From: Mytilisepta virgata
Taxonomy: Eukaryota; Mollusca; Bivalvia; Mytilida; Mytilidae
Direction: 5' to 3'
Length of the DNA stretch: 64,000 nucleotides
Assembly: GCA_028015205.1 (NCBI GenBank)
Contig: CM051512.1
Coordinates: forward strand, 24,893,139-24,957,138
The position numbers and the translations under genes were made by a program. Each line of letters begins with the position of its first letter. Position 1 is the stretch's first letter. The notes under the pieces are model-generated. The model searched no databases. It worked only from the letters and a program-made list of their open reading frames with translations, and was not told the origin of the DNA. Positions 22,331-34,180 of this stretch are shown here, piece by piece.

Positions 22331-24372
22331 AAAATTATTATGAATGAAATCATTTGAAATTATTTTGTTTTTTTTTTTTTAAATGAACCTTATTTCTGTG
22401 ATATTTTTGTCGTTTTAACTATTTTTGTTTTTGTTTTTTTTATTTTGGTAGTGGTTGCTATACAAGTTTATTACCGATAGACAAACTTTTTAAAGGGATC
22501 ATCCAATTACAGTTCTAGCAATTGTCCCATTGGCATTTGTTTCAGATGAGGAGATATATATTCAAATATGTTTTACTAATTTTTCTATCTTGTCCGAGTC
22601 CTGCGTTATTTATCATCTTTCACAGTATGGGAAAAGGATAACACGAGGACCACCTCATGTTCAATTCTGGCAACAAATATTCCTTGATTTGACTTAATGC
22701 TACGAGTATAAAACATCCATGTTTAAAAAATACTGAAATATCAAAACCTGTATATTGCTTGATTTTATTTTATTTTATTTTAAAGAAAGCATATTCATTT
22801 TATTTTATTCAAATTGACATAAAATAGGCTACAACTTGATACTGAATCGGAAAAAAATCAATTTGAAGGTTAATTTTGATAATGACGAAAAAACCATATA
22901 GCTGAAAAGGGGATTTTATAAAATCACATAAGACCTATACTGATTTGAATATAGATAAGTGTAAAATCTTTTATACCAATTTTGATACACTCGTCGATTT
23001 ACGACTCGTCGGTTGTGCTCAAGTCCTAACTTGAATGTTGAAAACCAAAAACAAATATAGTCCAAAATTTTGAATAGCAATTCAAATATTCCAAAATCAC
23101 CTAAAAGGTAAACCAAAACCATCTAAGCACAGCGATATGAACAAGGGCGATAATCCTATTTATAACATTGGTATTAATTATTAACCTCTGTATAGATAAA
23201 ATGACGAATTCAGAATAACCAAAGATTAATTAACAAATGTAAACATTGGAGGTTGCTATTAAAGGAAAGATTAATTAAGAAAATAAGAAACGCCAGTTCA
23301 GATTGTTTTTCTCGTTTTTCATAAGGTTAAACAAACAACATTCATAACAATTAAAAACCAACATTAAATATTCATAGAGACAAAACAGAATAATGTATTT
23401 GAAAACAACTGTAATTGACAAATGTATATATGTCGCTATTATCACGAATATCAATAGCAACCGTTTATAAAATTATTTTTCTCATTTTTCAGTTCATTTG
23501 TTTCCATTAATAATTTAAAATCCATTAAACACACCAATATCAAAACTGGTTTGCACCACTGACGCAGCAAATTGTTCTCAAAATATATCAAATGATCGAT
23601 TAATTCATTTTGCATTCTTTGAAAAATTAAACATACAGAAGTTACAAGTGGGTTTGTACTGTCATATCTGCATTATTCTTAAGGGGGTACAGAACACCTA
23701 AGGGAGTTAACTCTTTAAAAATCAGCTGAACGTTTTAATCACATACTATTATTAAAGAGAAATCAAGCTTATCAGTGATCAGAATTAATGTTTGTCAAAC
23801 TGCTATGATTCCTGTAAATTGTGCGGTTCAAATTTCTTGAAATTTTTATATTTTTGTCAACAAGTCAAAGTAAATATTTCGTCAAAAATTTATGAAAATT
23901 AAACTAGCCAAATCTATTTTAGTCAAAGTGTTGGACGGCCATGACAGTTTGTTATAGTATCTTAACGGAATTTAGTGCATAAATATTAACCCGTTGATTT
24001 GAATGTGCACAGTTATGACAGTTATCCTAATCACGTACGCATGTGTTCAAATAAAGTGTCTGAAAGTGATACATGTGCCTGTCCAAAGCCGAGGATCATA
24101 TTCATTTTCAGTTATGTTTATTGTACTGTTTCGGATTTTTGGTTACTTTTATCTAATTTCTGACACCGCTCTTTGAGGACATTTAGTGGTGGTTTTGTGA
24201 TTTGACTTCTTCTGTGTGTTTTAGTCAACAAGACAACCTTTAGATTTAGTTAATGTATTTACGTTTTGTAGTCTGACTGACCATTAACCCATCTCCTTGA
24301 ATATATAAATAAAATTTGTTATAACTGCACAATTCGTTACATTGTAGATTTAACACTTATACTTACACTCAC
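22331..24372. other. Intron sequence, mostly unremarkable
   Basis: Intron of the membrane-protein gene. A (tttta)n run lies near 22755-22785. Frames at 22916-23122 and 23275-23460 have no recognisable content. No internal exon could be supported. Confidence 0.4.
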
Positions 24373-24780
24373 GCGGGATTTGAAATTCGGAAAATGTATC
24401 CGGTATTTAACTCTGGAGTTGAAGTTTGTTTCAGACTGTGTATGTCGTAAAGGTGAAGGACTTTCGGACACGGTATCATTTTGAATGGGTTCTGAGTTAA
24501 GGTTCTTTAAAATTCCTCTCCGAGGTAAAGGAGTTAATGTTATGTCGTCACCGTTGGACACGATATCACTAAACTTTCCATGCTCGATTTCCGATACATT
24601 CTGTCCTGTTCCTTGATCAAGCGTATACTTCCTGGAAAATATCGGGAGGATTTTGTGTTCATGTTTTCCGATAATGAAATTTCCTCCATTTTGATTTGAG
24701 AATTTATGGTTGTCTATGCTTGTATCAGTTTCCTTTCGGGAAATACTGCCGACTGGTTCCTCAACATAAGGGTCATTCAT
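24373..24780 (-). CDS. Single-pass membrane protein gene, first coding exon
   Basis: 136 codons from the first ATG of this frame (stop five codons upstream) to a donor CGC|GTGAGT in phase 0. A second donor six bases on (AGT|GTAAGT) would add Val-Ser. The peptide is hydrophilic, rich in Ser, Thr, Asn and Lys, and probably disordered: MNDPYVEEPVGSISRKETD at the start, a basic TPLPRRGILKNLN around residues 81-93, then SPLRHTQSETNFNSR. No signal peptide. Joined to 19428-19721 this gives about 233 residues with a membrane segment near 201-225, so this exon would lie in the cytoplasm. I do not recognise the protein. Confidence 0.6.
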
Positions 24781-24808
24781 ATCGCCGCAAATTCATTTCT
24801 GATTCCAT
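24773..24808 (-). promoter_or_regulatory. Upstream ORF overlapping the start codon
   Basis: A 12-codon frame including stop (MESEMNLRRYE) starts 28 bases before the main ATG in another frame, and its TGA falls inside atgaatga, so it overlaps the main frame by eight bases. If present in the mRNA, such a uORF would be expected to lower translation of the main frame. Whether the 5' end includes it is unknown. Confidence 0.35.
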
Positions 24809-25100
24809 TGTACTTGACAAGGTTCGTAGGTTTTATCACCTTATTCAGACATCTAGATATTGTAGAATCATTGTTAGTTCCAGTGCCATTTATAATGTGT
24901 TTTAACCGATATGAAAAAGTCTTGAAATCTTTCCACGAACTTCAGATGGCAGCCTGATACTTCAATCTGTAATCATAGAAAAACAAATAAAATAATAAAT
25001 AAAATAATAAAATAAACTTATTTGTATTTCATTCCGTATATTTCAATTACCATATAAACAAATTATAATACAGTATATAACCAATGTACATTATTACAAT
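24809..25100. other. Upstream of the membrane-protein gene
   Basis: Expected 5' UTR and promoter region. An aaaataataaat microsatellite lies near 24985-25015. No promoter element can be named with confidence. Confidence 0.35.
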
Positions 25101-25102
25101 TA

Positions 25103-25267
25103 CAGTTGATTCTGGTTATCTCAAACTCTTTTATCTCAAAACTCCTGATATCTCAAAGTAATGTTTTGGTCCCTAGATTAAACTTGCACTACAAATGTAT
25201 ATTTCCTCTTGATATCTCAAACTATTTTTGTTGGTCCCTTCCACTTTGAGATAACGAAAGTCAACTG
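25103..25267. mobile_element. 165-bp MITE with TA target duplication (pogo/Tc1-mariner type)
   Basis: Left end cagttgattctggttatctc + aaa and the reverse complement of the right end, cagttgactttcgttatctc + aaa, match at about 19 of 23 bases. TA flanks both sides (25101-25102 and 25268-25269). The TA target and CAGT start fit the pogo branch of Tc1/mariner. Internal gatatctcaaa repeats recur at 3830-3870 and 56755-56790. Confidence 0.82.
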
Positions 25268-25269
25268 TA

Positions 25270-26156
25270 CTTAGTTATATTTTACGTGTTACTGATACTG
25301 ACACTGTTTGGCCTTGACATGCAACTATAATTTTGTCACCTGTAATTTGGCTGATGACGTTTAAGGCAGGACATGCTTACACTTCCGGAGCAACTTGTGG
25401 ACTATCCCTATAACTGTTTCAGTATTCTGCAGATATTTCTTGCTCTCATAAATCATCACAATAATGACACTACTTTCGTTCGATCTATAAAGCCTACCCC
25501 TACTGTAAGAAATGTGATTAGTAATTTTTGAAGCGGATTTTTTTTGTGTTTCAAATATCAATATTGTTTCAGAGCATTATCCTTAATTATTTTCCTATGA
25601 GGAAATATCCATTAATTATTTCAAAGGATATAACACAAAATATGTCACGGTAAAACGTCTGAAATATATTTACTATACTCCCATCAGAATAAATAGGCTA
25701 GCCTACTGAGGGTTTCCCGGATGTTACATAGTTCCGACATTCATTCCCAAAATTCATTCATAAGAAAACGTTGCATAACTACGCCAAAGATTAATACGCC
25801 GTGATGACCACACACAAATTCTGAAAAAAGATATTCTAGCAATCGATAAATCTATCGTTCTTTTCTTGGAATTCATATCACGATTTCCATCCTTTTAAAC
25901 CTTTGGATAAAAAAACCTTCGCAAATAAACCTTGATATTGAGAAAGATATTGGATCTATGTTTTTGCTCGAAGATTTACGGAAAGGCGTGATTGTTCAAA
26001 AGCGCGCGAAAACGGAGAAAAAGGAAGAGGCTCAGGGAATTTTATGGTAAACTACATTCTTAATTTGTTTATTTTGTGCAAAACACGTCCAGTCCAACAT
26101 ATCAGTATTGAATACTGACAGTGTCTTTCCTCAATTCCACATTTTTTTTACGAAGG
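25270..26156. other. No gene recognised
   Basis: AT-rich spacer. The 66-codon minus-strand frame at 25361-25561 has no recognisable domain. Confidence 0.4.
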
Positions 26157-26790
26157 ATTAAAGAAAACAGAAAAAAGTCTCGCGTTCCAAAATGTTGTCG
26201 CCATACCATGGATGCACACAATTTAAATCCATCAGCATCCACGTAGTCTGAGTAACATAATGTTTGGGGATGCAAGGCTAATACAGAAAAAAGTCTCGCG
26301 TTCCAAAATGTTCAAAAGTGTCTCGCGTTCCAAAATATTGTCGCCATACATGTACCGTGGATGCACACAATTTAAATCCATGAGCATCCGTTCCAAAATG
26401 TTTTCGCCATACCATGGATGCACGCAATTTAAATCCATCAGCATCCACGTAGTACTGAGTAACATAATGTTTGGGGATGCAAGGCTAATACAGAAAAAAG
26501 TCTCGCGTTCCAAAATGTTCAAAAGTGTCTCGCGTTCCAAAATGTTCAAAAGTGTCTCGCGTTCCAAAATGTTGTCGCCATACATGTACCGTGGATGCAC
26601 ACAATTTAAATCCATGAGCATCCATGTAGTACCGAGTAACATAATGTTTGGGGATGCAAGGCTAATACAGAAAAAAGTCGCACGTTCCAAAATGTTCAAA
26701 AGCGATGTTGTCGCCATACCATGGATGCACACAATTTAAATCCATCAGCATCCACGTAGTACTGAGTAACATAATGTTTGGGGATACTGA
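26157..26790. repeat. Composite tandem array with nested units
   Basis: Three to four imperfect higher-order units of about 180-205 bp, each with ctcgcgttccaaaatgtt, catggatgcacacaattt, aaatccatcagcatccac and gtaacataatgtttggggat. Inside, a unit of about 25 bp (gtgtctcgcgttccaaaatg) is itself repeated in tandem. Both strands stay open for 159 and 166 codons through these repeats; the repetition explains this and no gene is called. Confidence 0.88.
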
Positions 26791-27350
26791 AAACGATCTG
26801 TGAATCCACATTTTTTTGTCACCACAAAATATCTCTGTTGCTAAGCTGAAACAAAACTACAGTTTGAGTTGCCTGCATGAAATGTAAATAATAAAAAGTA
26901 TAATCTTTAACTAATTATAATTAAATAAAACCCTCTTGCAACATGCAGTTTTTAAAAAAAAAATGTTTGTTATACATGTATGGAGGTGAACCATAATGTG
27001 TGATATTGTATTTGTTTTTAATTGTTGGCTTTTACTGACTTTTCTGGTCTTTAGTTGTATCTTTTTAGTTGACTGTCCTTAGAAACTTGGTTTCATTCCC
27101 CAATGCTGTAAATCTCCTTACAAAAATATTGATGTCAAGGGGAGATTTGAAGATTAATTTTAGGAAATAAAGTGAAAAATGATTACAGTGTATTCCCAGG
27201 TCAAGTAAACCAGCTGAGAACAGTGACTGAATGATATACACAACTCCTTCCATGCAATTTTAACTTTCCCACAGGAAAGTGAAGTGTAAATATTGACTTC
27301 CCCATACATTGTACCTAAATTTCACTTGCCACGGATAACAGGAAATGGGA
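26791..27350. other. No gene recognised
   Basis: AT-rich spacer without coding signal or clear repeat. Confidence 0.4.
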
Positions 27351-27371
27351 ATTCTAGAACACTGGGGCGGG

Positions 27372-27514
27372 GGGGGGGGGGGTTGGAAGGCACTTTATAT
27401 AGAATTGTATGGGTGGTTTGGGGTCTGGAAAAAAATTCTAAAAGAATCTTCAGGAAATTTATTTTTAATTGTATTGGTAGTGGGTGTTAAAATAAAGTGC
27501 CTTCCAACCTCCCC
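27372..27514. repeat. Short foldback with 23-bp arms
   Basis: ggttggaaggcactttat preceded by a poly-G run, and its near-perfect inverted copy ataaagtgccttccaacc followed by tcccc. Internally gaattgtatggg and ccatacaatt also pair in part. Confidence 0.65.
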
Positions 27515-27599
27515 ATACAATTATTTCTGTAATAGCTCTAAACAAATTTCAGATTTGCGGGTAAAAATACCAGAAATAAAGTGAATCATGCATAAATAA

Positions 27600-27825
27600 C
27601 GTGGCTTCGTCCTGGTCGGCCATATTGCCAGATTTACTGTGGCCGGAAGCGGATCAGACATGTTGAAATTGGGAGAAAACTGGACCGGACTGGCATTTCC
27701 GGAAATTAATCGGCGATGTCGGCGACTTTCGATTTTGACTTTCAGCATCGATTAGTAACATCGGCAGCTGTAAAATGACCGTTAATCAATTTTCGGCAAT
27801 AATCATTCCATCACTACAAATAATG
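27600..27825. mobile_element. Possible hAT-like fragment
   Basis: More GC-rich than its surroundings, ending on the plus strand in aatcattccatcactac, whose reverse complement gtagtgatggaatgatt resembles hAT-type ends. No partner end was found. A 75-codon minus-strand frame (27521-27748) lies over it. Weak call. Confidence 0.25.
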
Positions 27826-28021
27826 TCTGTGACATTGAAATGAAATAATGTTATTTTCTGGATAAAAATTGGGTTGGACACATGTTTTTTTTTCTTTGGA
27901 AAGAGGGAAAGGGGGGAGTTCCCAACTTTATGTACAAATCTGTATAATTTCTGTCTCACAACTTAAATTTACATCCAATTTATTTGTCAATTCTGACAGG
28001 ATAATTAATGTATGGAACTAT

Positions 28022-28361
28022 ATTCCCTCTTTTCGGCGCCCGGGACGCAGCCGTTATTTGTCTGTTTTTGTAAGAGTTGTCTCTCTTTACAGCAGGTATC
28101 TCAATATAGCTATAACAGGGAAATTCTGGAATTTTTTTATTTTTCGCCAAACCGGTAATATATTAGCGGAGAAAAAAATTCTGCTGATGGGCAATTATGT
28201 AATGCATAAAAAATGAACATTTGCAGTAAATCGGTAGCTGCATAAAAATTTAGAAAAATAAATTCCAGAATTTCCCCGTTACGGCTATATTGAGACACCT
28301 GCTGAAAAGGGAAGTAACTCGACAAATTATGGATGCATCCCGGGCACCGAAAAGAGGGAAT
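28022..28361. mobile_element. Foldback element with about 105-bp inverted ends
   Basis: Left arm attccctcttttcggcgccc then tctcaatatagc and gggaaattctggaattt; the right arm carries the same words inverted (aaattccagaatttcccc, gctatattgaga, gggcaccgaaaagagggaat). The arms run about 105 bases with scattered changes. No target duplication is clear. Confidence 0.82.
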
Positions 28362-29829
28362 TGCAAATATTCTTTCTCATTAAATGAATACCTCAAATTT
28401 ACACGACAGACGGGGGAGAAAATAATGTACTTTCATTTTTAAGTATGTACGATAAATGGCAATTGGTTAGGTATGCCGTAATTAGCTAATATCACAACTT
28501 TTTATATAATCATCACGAAACGTACGATCAATGTCAGTCTTTTCTGGCTTTCTTAAAGTCTAAATCAAACAGGGTTTTTGTACGCTTCATCTTGATGTTG
28601 CCCTCATTGTGCACATAATTCACATGGTTCTTAAACGGAAGATAAATACGCCCTATAGCGGCAAAATTGTAATAACTGGACTGTTACCTACATGTATTAC
28701 TATCCGCCGAGAGCTCCACAACGCAGTTTCCAGTTCAAAGTGGAATACGTTAAGAATACGACAGAATCATCAGTCATTATTTTGCGATATAATTACCAGC
28801 CAATCAGAATTACCGATAAATATAGACATATAAAATACAGATTTAGTTCCTGGTTAAACAAAGCAACATCAATATAGACATGACGAAAAATTTTTATGTT
28901 TTAAATCAATGATGACATAGCTTGCTGATATATTGCATCAAGCTTCATATCGGTATGTTGTATTGTAGGATGCATTTTGAGATCCACTTGACATCTACTT
29001 CCTGTTTGCTGAGGAAAAAACTGGGTCAAAAATACAGAAATATGGTACATTGTACTTTCACTATTTTTGATGTAAAGCATTTATTTTTTATCAAATTTTG
29101 ATGCCGTTTTTTGGTGTTTTTTTTTATTCCTAATAAAAATACCTTTCGGTAGTATGCCAACGAATTCGATGTAGCTCTTACCGTTTCCAAGATATAAGGG
29201 GTCGAAAAGGGCCAACACCCAAAATCATAACTTTTTTATTATCAGTCCGATTTTGACAAACTTTTTTTAAATATATTTGTTTTGATGAGTACAAAAAGGA
29301 TATGGCAATGTATTTAAGCTGTTGGCAGCCATTTTGGAATAAAAAGGGGTCAAAGGGGCCAAAAACGGTACTTTATGTAGATTTGTTACTTTGCATCCGA
29401 TTCAGATGGGATTTTTTTCATTGGAATCCTCTCTGAAAAAGCTTTTTTTTGTTATTCATTTTTATACGCCACTTTTCGACGGACGTATATTGTGGTATGG
29501 GGTTGTCCATTCGTCCTTGCATATATTTGTACATTGTATGTTAACATGTCGTACAAAAACTCAAGTTTACTTTCAGAGATCCTGTTGAAATTTTAACACG
29601 TTGTTGGGATTGATGATTGTAGTTACCTTTTCAATGAAATTTAGTTGATTTGTACATACAAAAAGTACGGGAAAATTTTCTCGCTATTTTCTGACAATCA
29701 TGAATTCATACAAAATCCATTAAAATTTAAAATACATTTTCACAACTATTTTATTTCTGAATATTATAGCAAATGCTTCTAGAAACTTAGATTTGTATTA
29801 GGGTGTTAATTTTTTGAGATAATACAATG
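28362..29829. other. No gene; probable old dispersed repeats
   Basis: About 29160-29400 has phrases of the type aaggggtcaaaggggccaaa and ggcagccattttggaat, resembling the element at 59310-60516. About 29460-29520 (cgccacttttcgacggacgt) is another probable dispersed repeat. No coding signal. Confidence 0.35.
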
Positions 29830-30063
29830 CAGCCAGAGACATAAATCACGGTGATAGATATATCACTCACCTGGGTAAAATGGCTATATCTTTTTTTTTT
29901 CTATTTGTCCTATCCCTCTGATTTGTTTTGTATTTAGAGTGATGGGTATAACCACTTTAAATACAATAGAAATAAAGAAGATACATAAAATAGAAAGATA
30001 TAACCATTTCACCCAGGTGGGTGATATGTCTATCACTGATTTATCACGGTATGTCTCTGGCTG
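29830..30063. mobile_element. Foldback element with about 70-bp inverted ends
   Basis: Left arm cagccagagacataaatcac + ggtgatagat...cacctgggtaaaatgg pairs with the right arm ending tatgtctctggctg. A short internal loop carries the 63-codon minus frame 29884-30075, which is not a gene. Confidence 0.85.
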
Positions 30064-31180
30064 TACGCTAGTCATTAAGTTTTAACATTTTTTATTGGCT
30101 TCTATGGCCGAAGTGACCATTATGTAATAGGGTATACTGATAATATACATGTTGTAAGTAAATACTAGGTGCGCTACTGGGTGCGCAGAGAATTAATTAT
30201 GTAAACATTAAACTGTTGCCATTTACCTGTACATACATGTAGGTAAGGTGATATCAATCAGTCATATGCACCCAAAACAAACAAAATCCAGAGAAACAGA
30301 GACCTAATGACGTACATGTATACATGTGTAATTGCATAAATCCTTTTTATATGACCAACTTATTTCTCGAGACATCAAATAATATTAATATAATTTTTTT
30401 CAAATCCTAATTATTACTACACTTAACACTTTTTTCACAAAACTCAAGTTTTCAAAACTTTAAATTTTTCCAAAAGGTAAAATTCTGAAATTAAATCTTC
30501 ATAATGAAAACCATGTTTTCTAAATTACCATCAAATAATCAATAAATAAAGACATAACATAGTGTGATGCCTACTGATGAGTCCCAATCACACAGTTATT
30601 TATTTTTTTGTGTTCATATTAAGGGGACGAAACTCACAAGGCCTTACCGACACAAAAACTTTAAAAAACACTTTATATCTATAGTTATACTCATGTAAAA
30701 TTTTGCTGAATTACTACAAATTTTTTATACATTAGAATTTAGTCAAAAAATGCAAAAGTTTGCTAAATTACTACAAATTTTTTATACATTAGAATTTAGT
30801 CAAAAAGGCCTTGGGAGTCTAGGCACATTGATTGTCAGAAATATTTGTTTCATTGCAATATGGAGCTAATTTCCTCTTTGTACACTGTATAATCCATGTA
30901 GACCTAATGTGCAAAGCGAAAATTAACTTAATATCCCATTGAAACAAATATTGATTACAGTCATTCCTTATTAGTAAATCTTCAACCAATACTAAATGCA
31001 AAAATTTGTGTTGTACAACAATGGAAAAATAAAATGTAGTGCACATTAAAATGAAAGGTAGTGCACATTAACACAAAAAGAGGTAAACTGGCAAAGTGGG
31101 CCTGTCTACATAAAATTTACTTCATTGACATACGAAACTAATTTTTCAACTAATCAAACCACCGCATTCAAGCTAAGGCC
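30064..31180. other. No gene; one short tandem duplication
   Basis: At 30701-30807 two copies of about 57 bp share attactacaaattttttata + cattagaatttagtcaaaaa. The rest is AT-rich and unremarkable. Confidence 0.5.
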
Positions 31181-31527
31181 TTTTTTTTTTAATTACTTGG
31201 ATTACGGATCCTCCTTCCAGATTTTTTGAAAATCCAAAAAAAAAAAAAAATTTTTTTTTTTTTTTTTTATTCCTTTACCCTTCAGGAATTTATGATCTTT
31301 GGCTAAAAAAAAGAAAAAAATTGCTAGAAAATAACAGATTTTGTTAAAAATTTAAATGAAAATGAGTTAGTTTTGGTTAAATTTTAACAAAAATATTTAT
31401 AATTGAGAAAAAATCACTAAATTTGAGTCTGTCAGAATCTCAAAAAGGTTTTTTTCTTCTTTTTTTTTCCTTTACCCTCCCAATTTTTTGGGGTAAAATA
31501 CCCGTAATCCAAGTAATTAAAAAAAAA
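31181..31527. mobile_element. MITE with homopolymer-rich inverted ends
   Basis: Left end tttaattacttggattacgg and the right end ccgtaatccaagtaattaaa are perfect inverted repeats, extended by T and A runs. The interior has an A-run followed directly by a T-run near 31235-31270. No target duplication can be read because the ends are homopolymers. Confidence 0.8.
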
Positions 31528-32464
31528 TGGCGTAAATTTATTTATTAAAGAGTCAATTATTTCAACAATTCTTAACAGTAATTTTCTACCGTAGCTACAT
31601 GCATATAAATTTCCGCTTTCTGTTCTATTGTATGTCAGTATATATTCTTATGTTTTGATGAATATACAGTCGAACCTCATTCTGTCAAACTTGGTTTTCT
31701 CAATATCTCGGATAACTTGAGGTATCTACTTGGTCCCGGCAAAAATCCCATTGAATTCATGTTTTTACCTCTGTTCATTCGAACTCGGTAGACTCAAAAT
31801 CTCGGATAACTCAAGTATAAACATAAGTCCCTTCACATAAAAAATAATGTAAATTAACTCATTTGTTTGTGTGGAAGTTCAAAGTTGAGAAATATCTATC
31901 GAATTTATGCTAAAAAATATTTTACTTACAATGAAAAAAAAATTTAATAACTGTTGAGAGTTAAGTTGCACACAACATCAAAGGCAGCATATACATCAGA
32001 TAAGGAGACATACATTATCCGACAATATGTATACCCAAAATACAGTACTTTCCCACTCTACCTACACATGAAAAATCATTCACGTTACATTCGACCTTGG
32101 ATAAGTTGAACATATTCCCAAAGTCATGCTTGTTTTCATTCAAAAAAACATCTAATATCGAGAATTGCGGACTGTCTTCGTGACATTTCTAGGGATGCTT
32201 AATTCTACAGCTAAAAGACACATAAAAATAAAATAAAAACATATAAATTCAGACACTAGATTTCTTGCTCGCTACTTTAGGAAGCAGAAAAAAAACGTTA
32301 AAGAATATTGTGAGCATCAAAACTAAAACATCTTTGAAAGGGAGCCCCTCCCCAAACACATAAAAGTGAGGTCAACTTTGCCTGTAGTAAATAAACAATA
32401 AAATGTCTAACAAGAAACCACAATGAAATACCGATCAATCAGCGCCACCAAATAGGCAGAACCC
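31528..32464. other. No gene; a pogo-like end near 31667
   Basis: tacagtcgaacctcattctg at about 31667, followed by aatatctcggataact words twice, resembles the element at 25103 and pogo/Tigger ends. No right end was found, so it may be truncated. The rest is unremarkable. Confidence 0.4.
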
Positions 32465-32690
32465 CGTGAAAAAAATTGGGACACAAAAGACAAACATCAA
32501 CACAAAAGAGAGTCAGGGGTAGTCTACCGGCTTTGTATAGCACTGTTTAAGACCTTGAACAATTAAGCGCCATACCCCCGTAAAGTCGTGACAAGTCAAG
32601 CACTGGTTTATCTGTTTGAAACTTTGAACAATGAAGCCCCATATCCCCGAAAAGTCGTGACAATTCCAGCACTTGTTAAAGCCGAATACG
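32465..32690. repeat. Dispersed repeat with a 67-bp tandem pair
   Basis: Contains acaaacatcaacacaaaaga + gagtcagg, related to 34085-34180 and to the array at 42806-43170. It then holds two copies of ttgaacaattaagcgccata... / ttgaacaatgaagccccata..., each with gtcgtgacaa. Confidence 0.65.
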
Positions 32691-34084
32691 TTTATATATT
32701 TATGAATGCTTCGTCTGTATGCTTTATTTCACTATATTAATTTTGCATAAATCGTTTGAGTTCTTAGAAATACTATAATTCCACCTAAATTTCCCTTGGG
32801 AATAACTATTGACTATCTTTCTGTAGTTCATATTGGTAGATATCAATAGTGAATTTGAGATCATAAAATTTGTTTTCATTTAATTGTACTATTAAGAGTT
32901 TACCGAGATAATCTTCATTTAATACCAAATGTTAATCGATGTTATGATCTTAATCAGAATCACCGGTATTTCCCATGAATCGACGAAGATAAAATGTGTC
33001 CAAAAACATGTCCAATATTAATCATAAAAACATTTTGCGAATATCTAGAGTACTTTGAATAACAAAATACTCATTTCATTTGGAAAAATAATGTCTGCAT
33101 ATTTGTGAAAAACCAGTAGCATTAACAACGCAAATTAACTTTGGTCTTAGAAATTAGTATAGTATAACTTCTCTTTTATTGCAGGATTTTAAAAACATAA
33201 TTTGCTACGAAATCGATGCATTGATACATTTTTTTTATATATCTGACACTTGAGAGTTTTGATTATTAGTAGTTAGACCTACCGAAAAATTCTACTTAGA
33301 CACCTTATATTTTGTTTTGATACGGAAAGTGAACAGTTTAGTTCTTAGAACATATACAGCTTACCTCATGTAAACTTCTTAGTAATAATTATAACAATCC
33401 AGTTTAAATCCTTTCTTGTTTGCACACATCGATAATGATTTTAATATATTTTAAAGTCCAATTAAAATTTTATCTCGATGAATTGATACTTAACACAACA
33501 GATAAAAAAAAAGACGTCGTGATGAAAATATCCAAAATGACCAAAGTTCTCGCTTGCTTTTTTTTTATACAGTTTCTCTAGTGATTTGATAGTTAAAAAG
33601 AAATGATTATATTTATAATCAAGGTTAATGAATCACGTACGTGATCAATATGCATAGATGAATAAGAATTTATAATACAACATGAATAACATACATCAAA
33701 AATACATCTTATGAGTAAAAATTCCCTCGGAGTTTTCAATCTTGTTGAGACATGATGAAAAGAAAAAATATATCGTCAAAGAATATGTTTAATTTTCAAT
33801 GAACAAATAAATTGAACGGAGTCAAAGTCCAGAGACAAGCAAAACACGTCAGAACATTAAAATATACGAATATTTGAAGTGTTAATAAGTAGGGTCTTGG
33901 GACCTTCAGGATTATTGTCACGACGAAATTGATTACTATTTCAAGTTAAAAATGAATTTATCGGTATGAAGTTTTAATTGGGCAAAAGCATTTCATTAAA
34001 AAAAAACAGCAAAATGATTAACAGGAAGGGTCAACAGTGACATGCCAATTAATTAATTAACCCAACAAACACAACCTCGGACAA
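32691..34084. other. No gene recognised
   Basis: AT-rich sequence with no frame above 60 codons and no clear repeat. Confidence 0.45.
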
Positions 34085-34180
34085 ATAAATAAATAATAAG
34101 GCACAACAGACAAAATTAACACAACAGAGAGTCAGGACAATCTGACTTGGTAAAGACACTGAACAGTTTTTGGGTAAAAC
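34085..34180. repeat. Single copy of the agtcagg-type dispersed repeat
   Basis: cacaacagagagtcaggaca + atctgacttggtaaagacactgaacag matches one unit of the 73-bp array at 42806-43170. Here it is not tandem. Confidence 0.7.
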
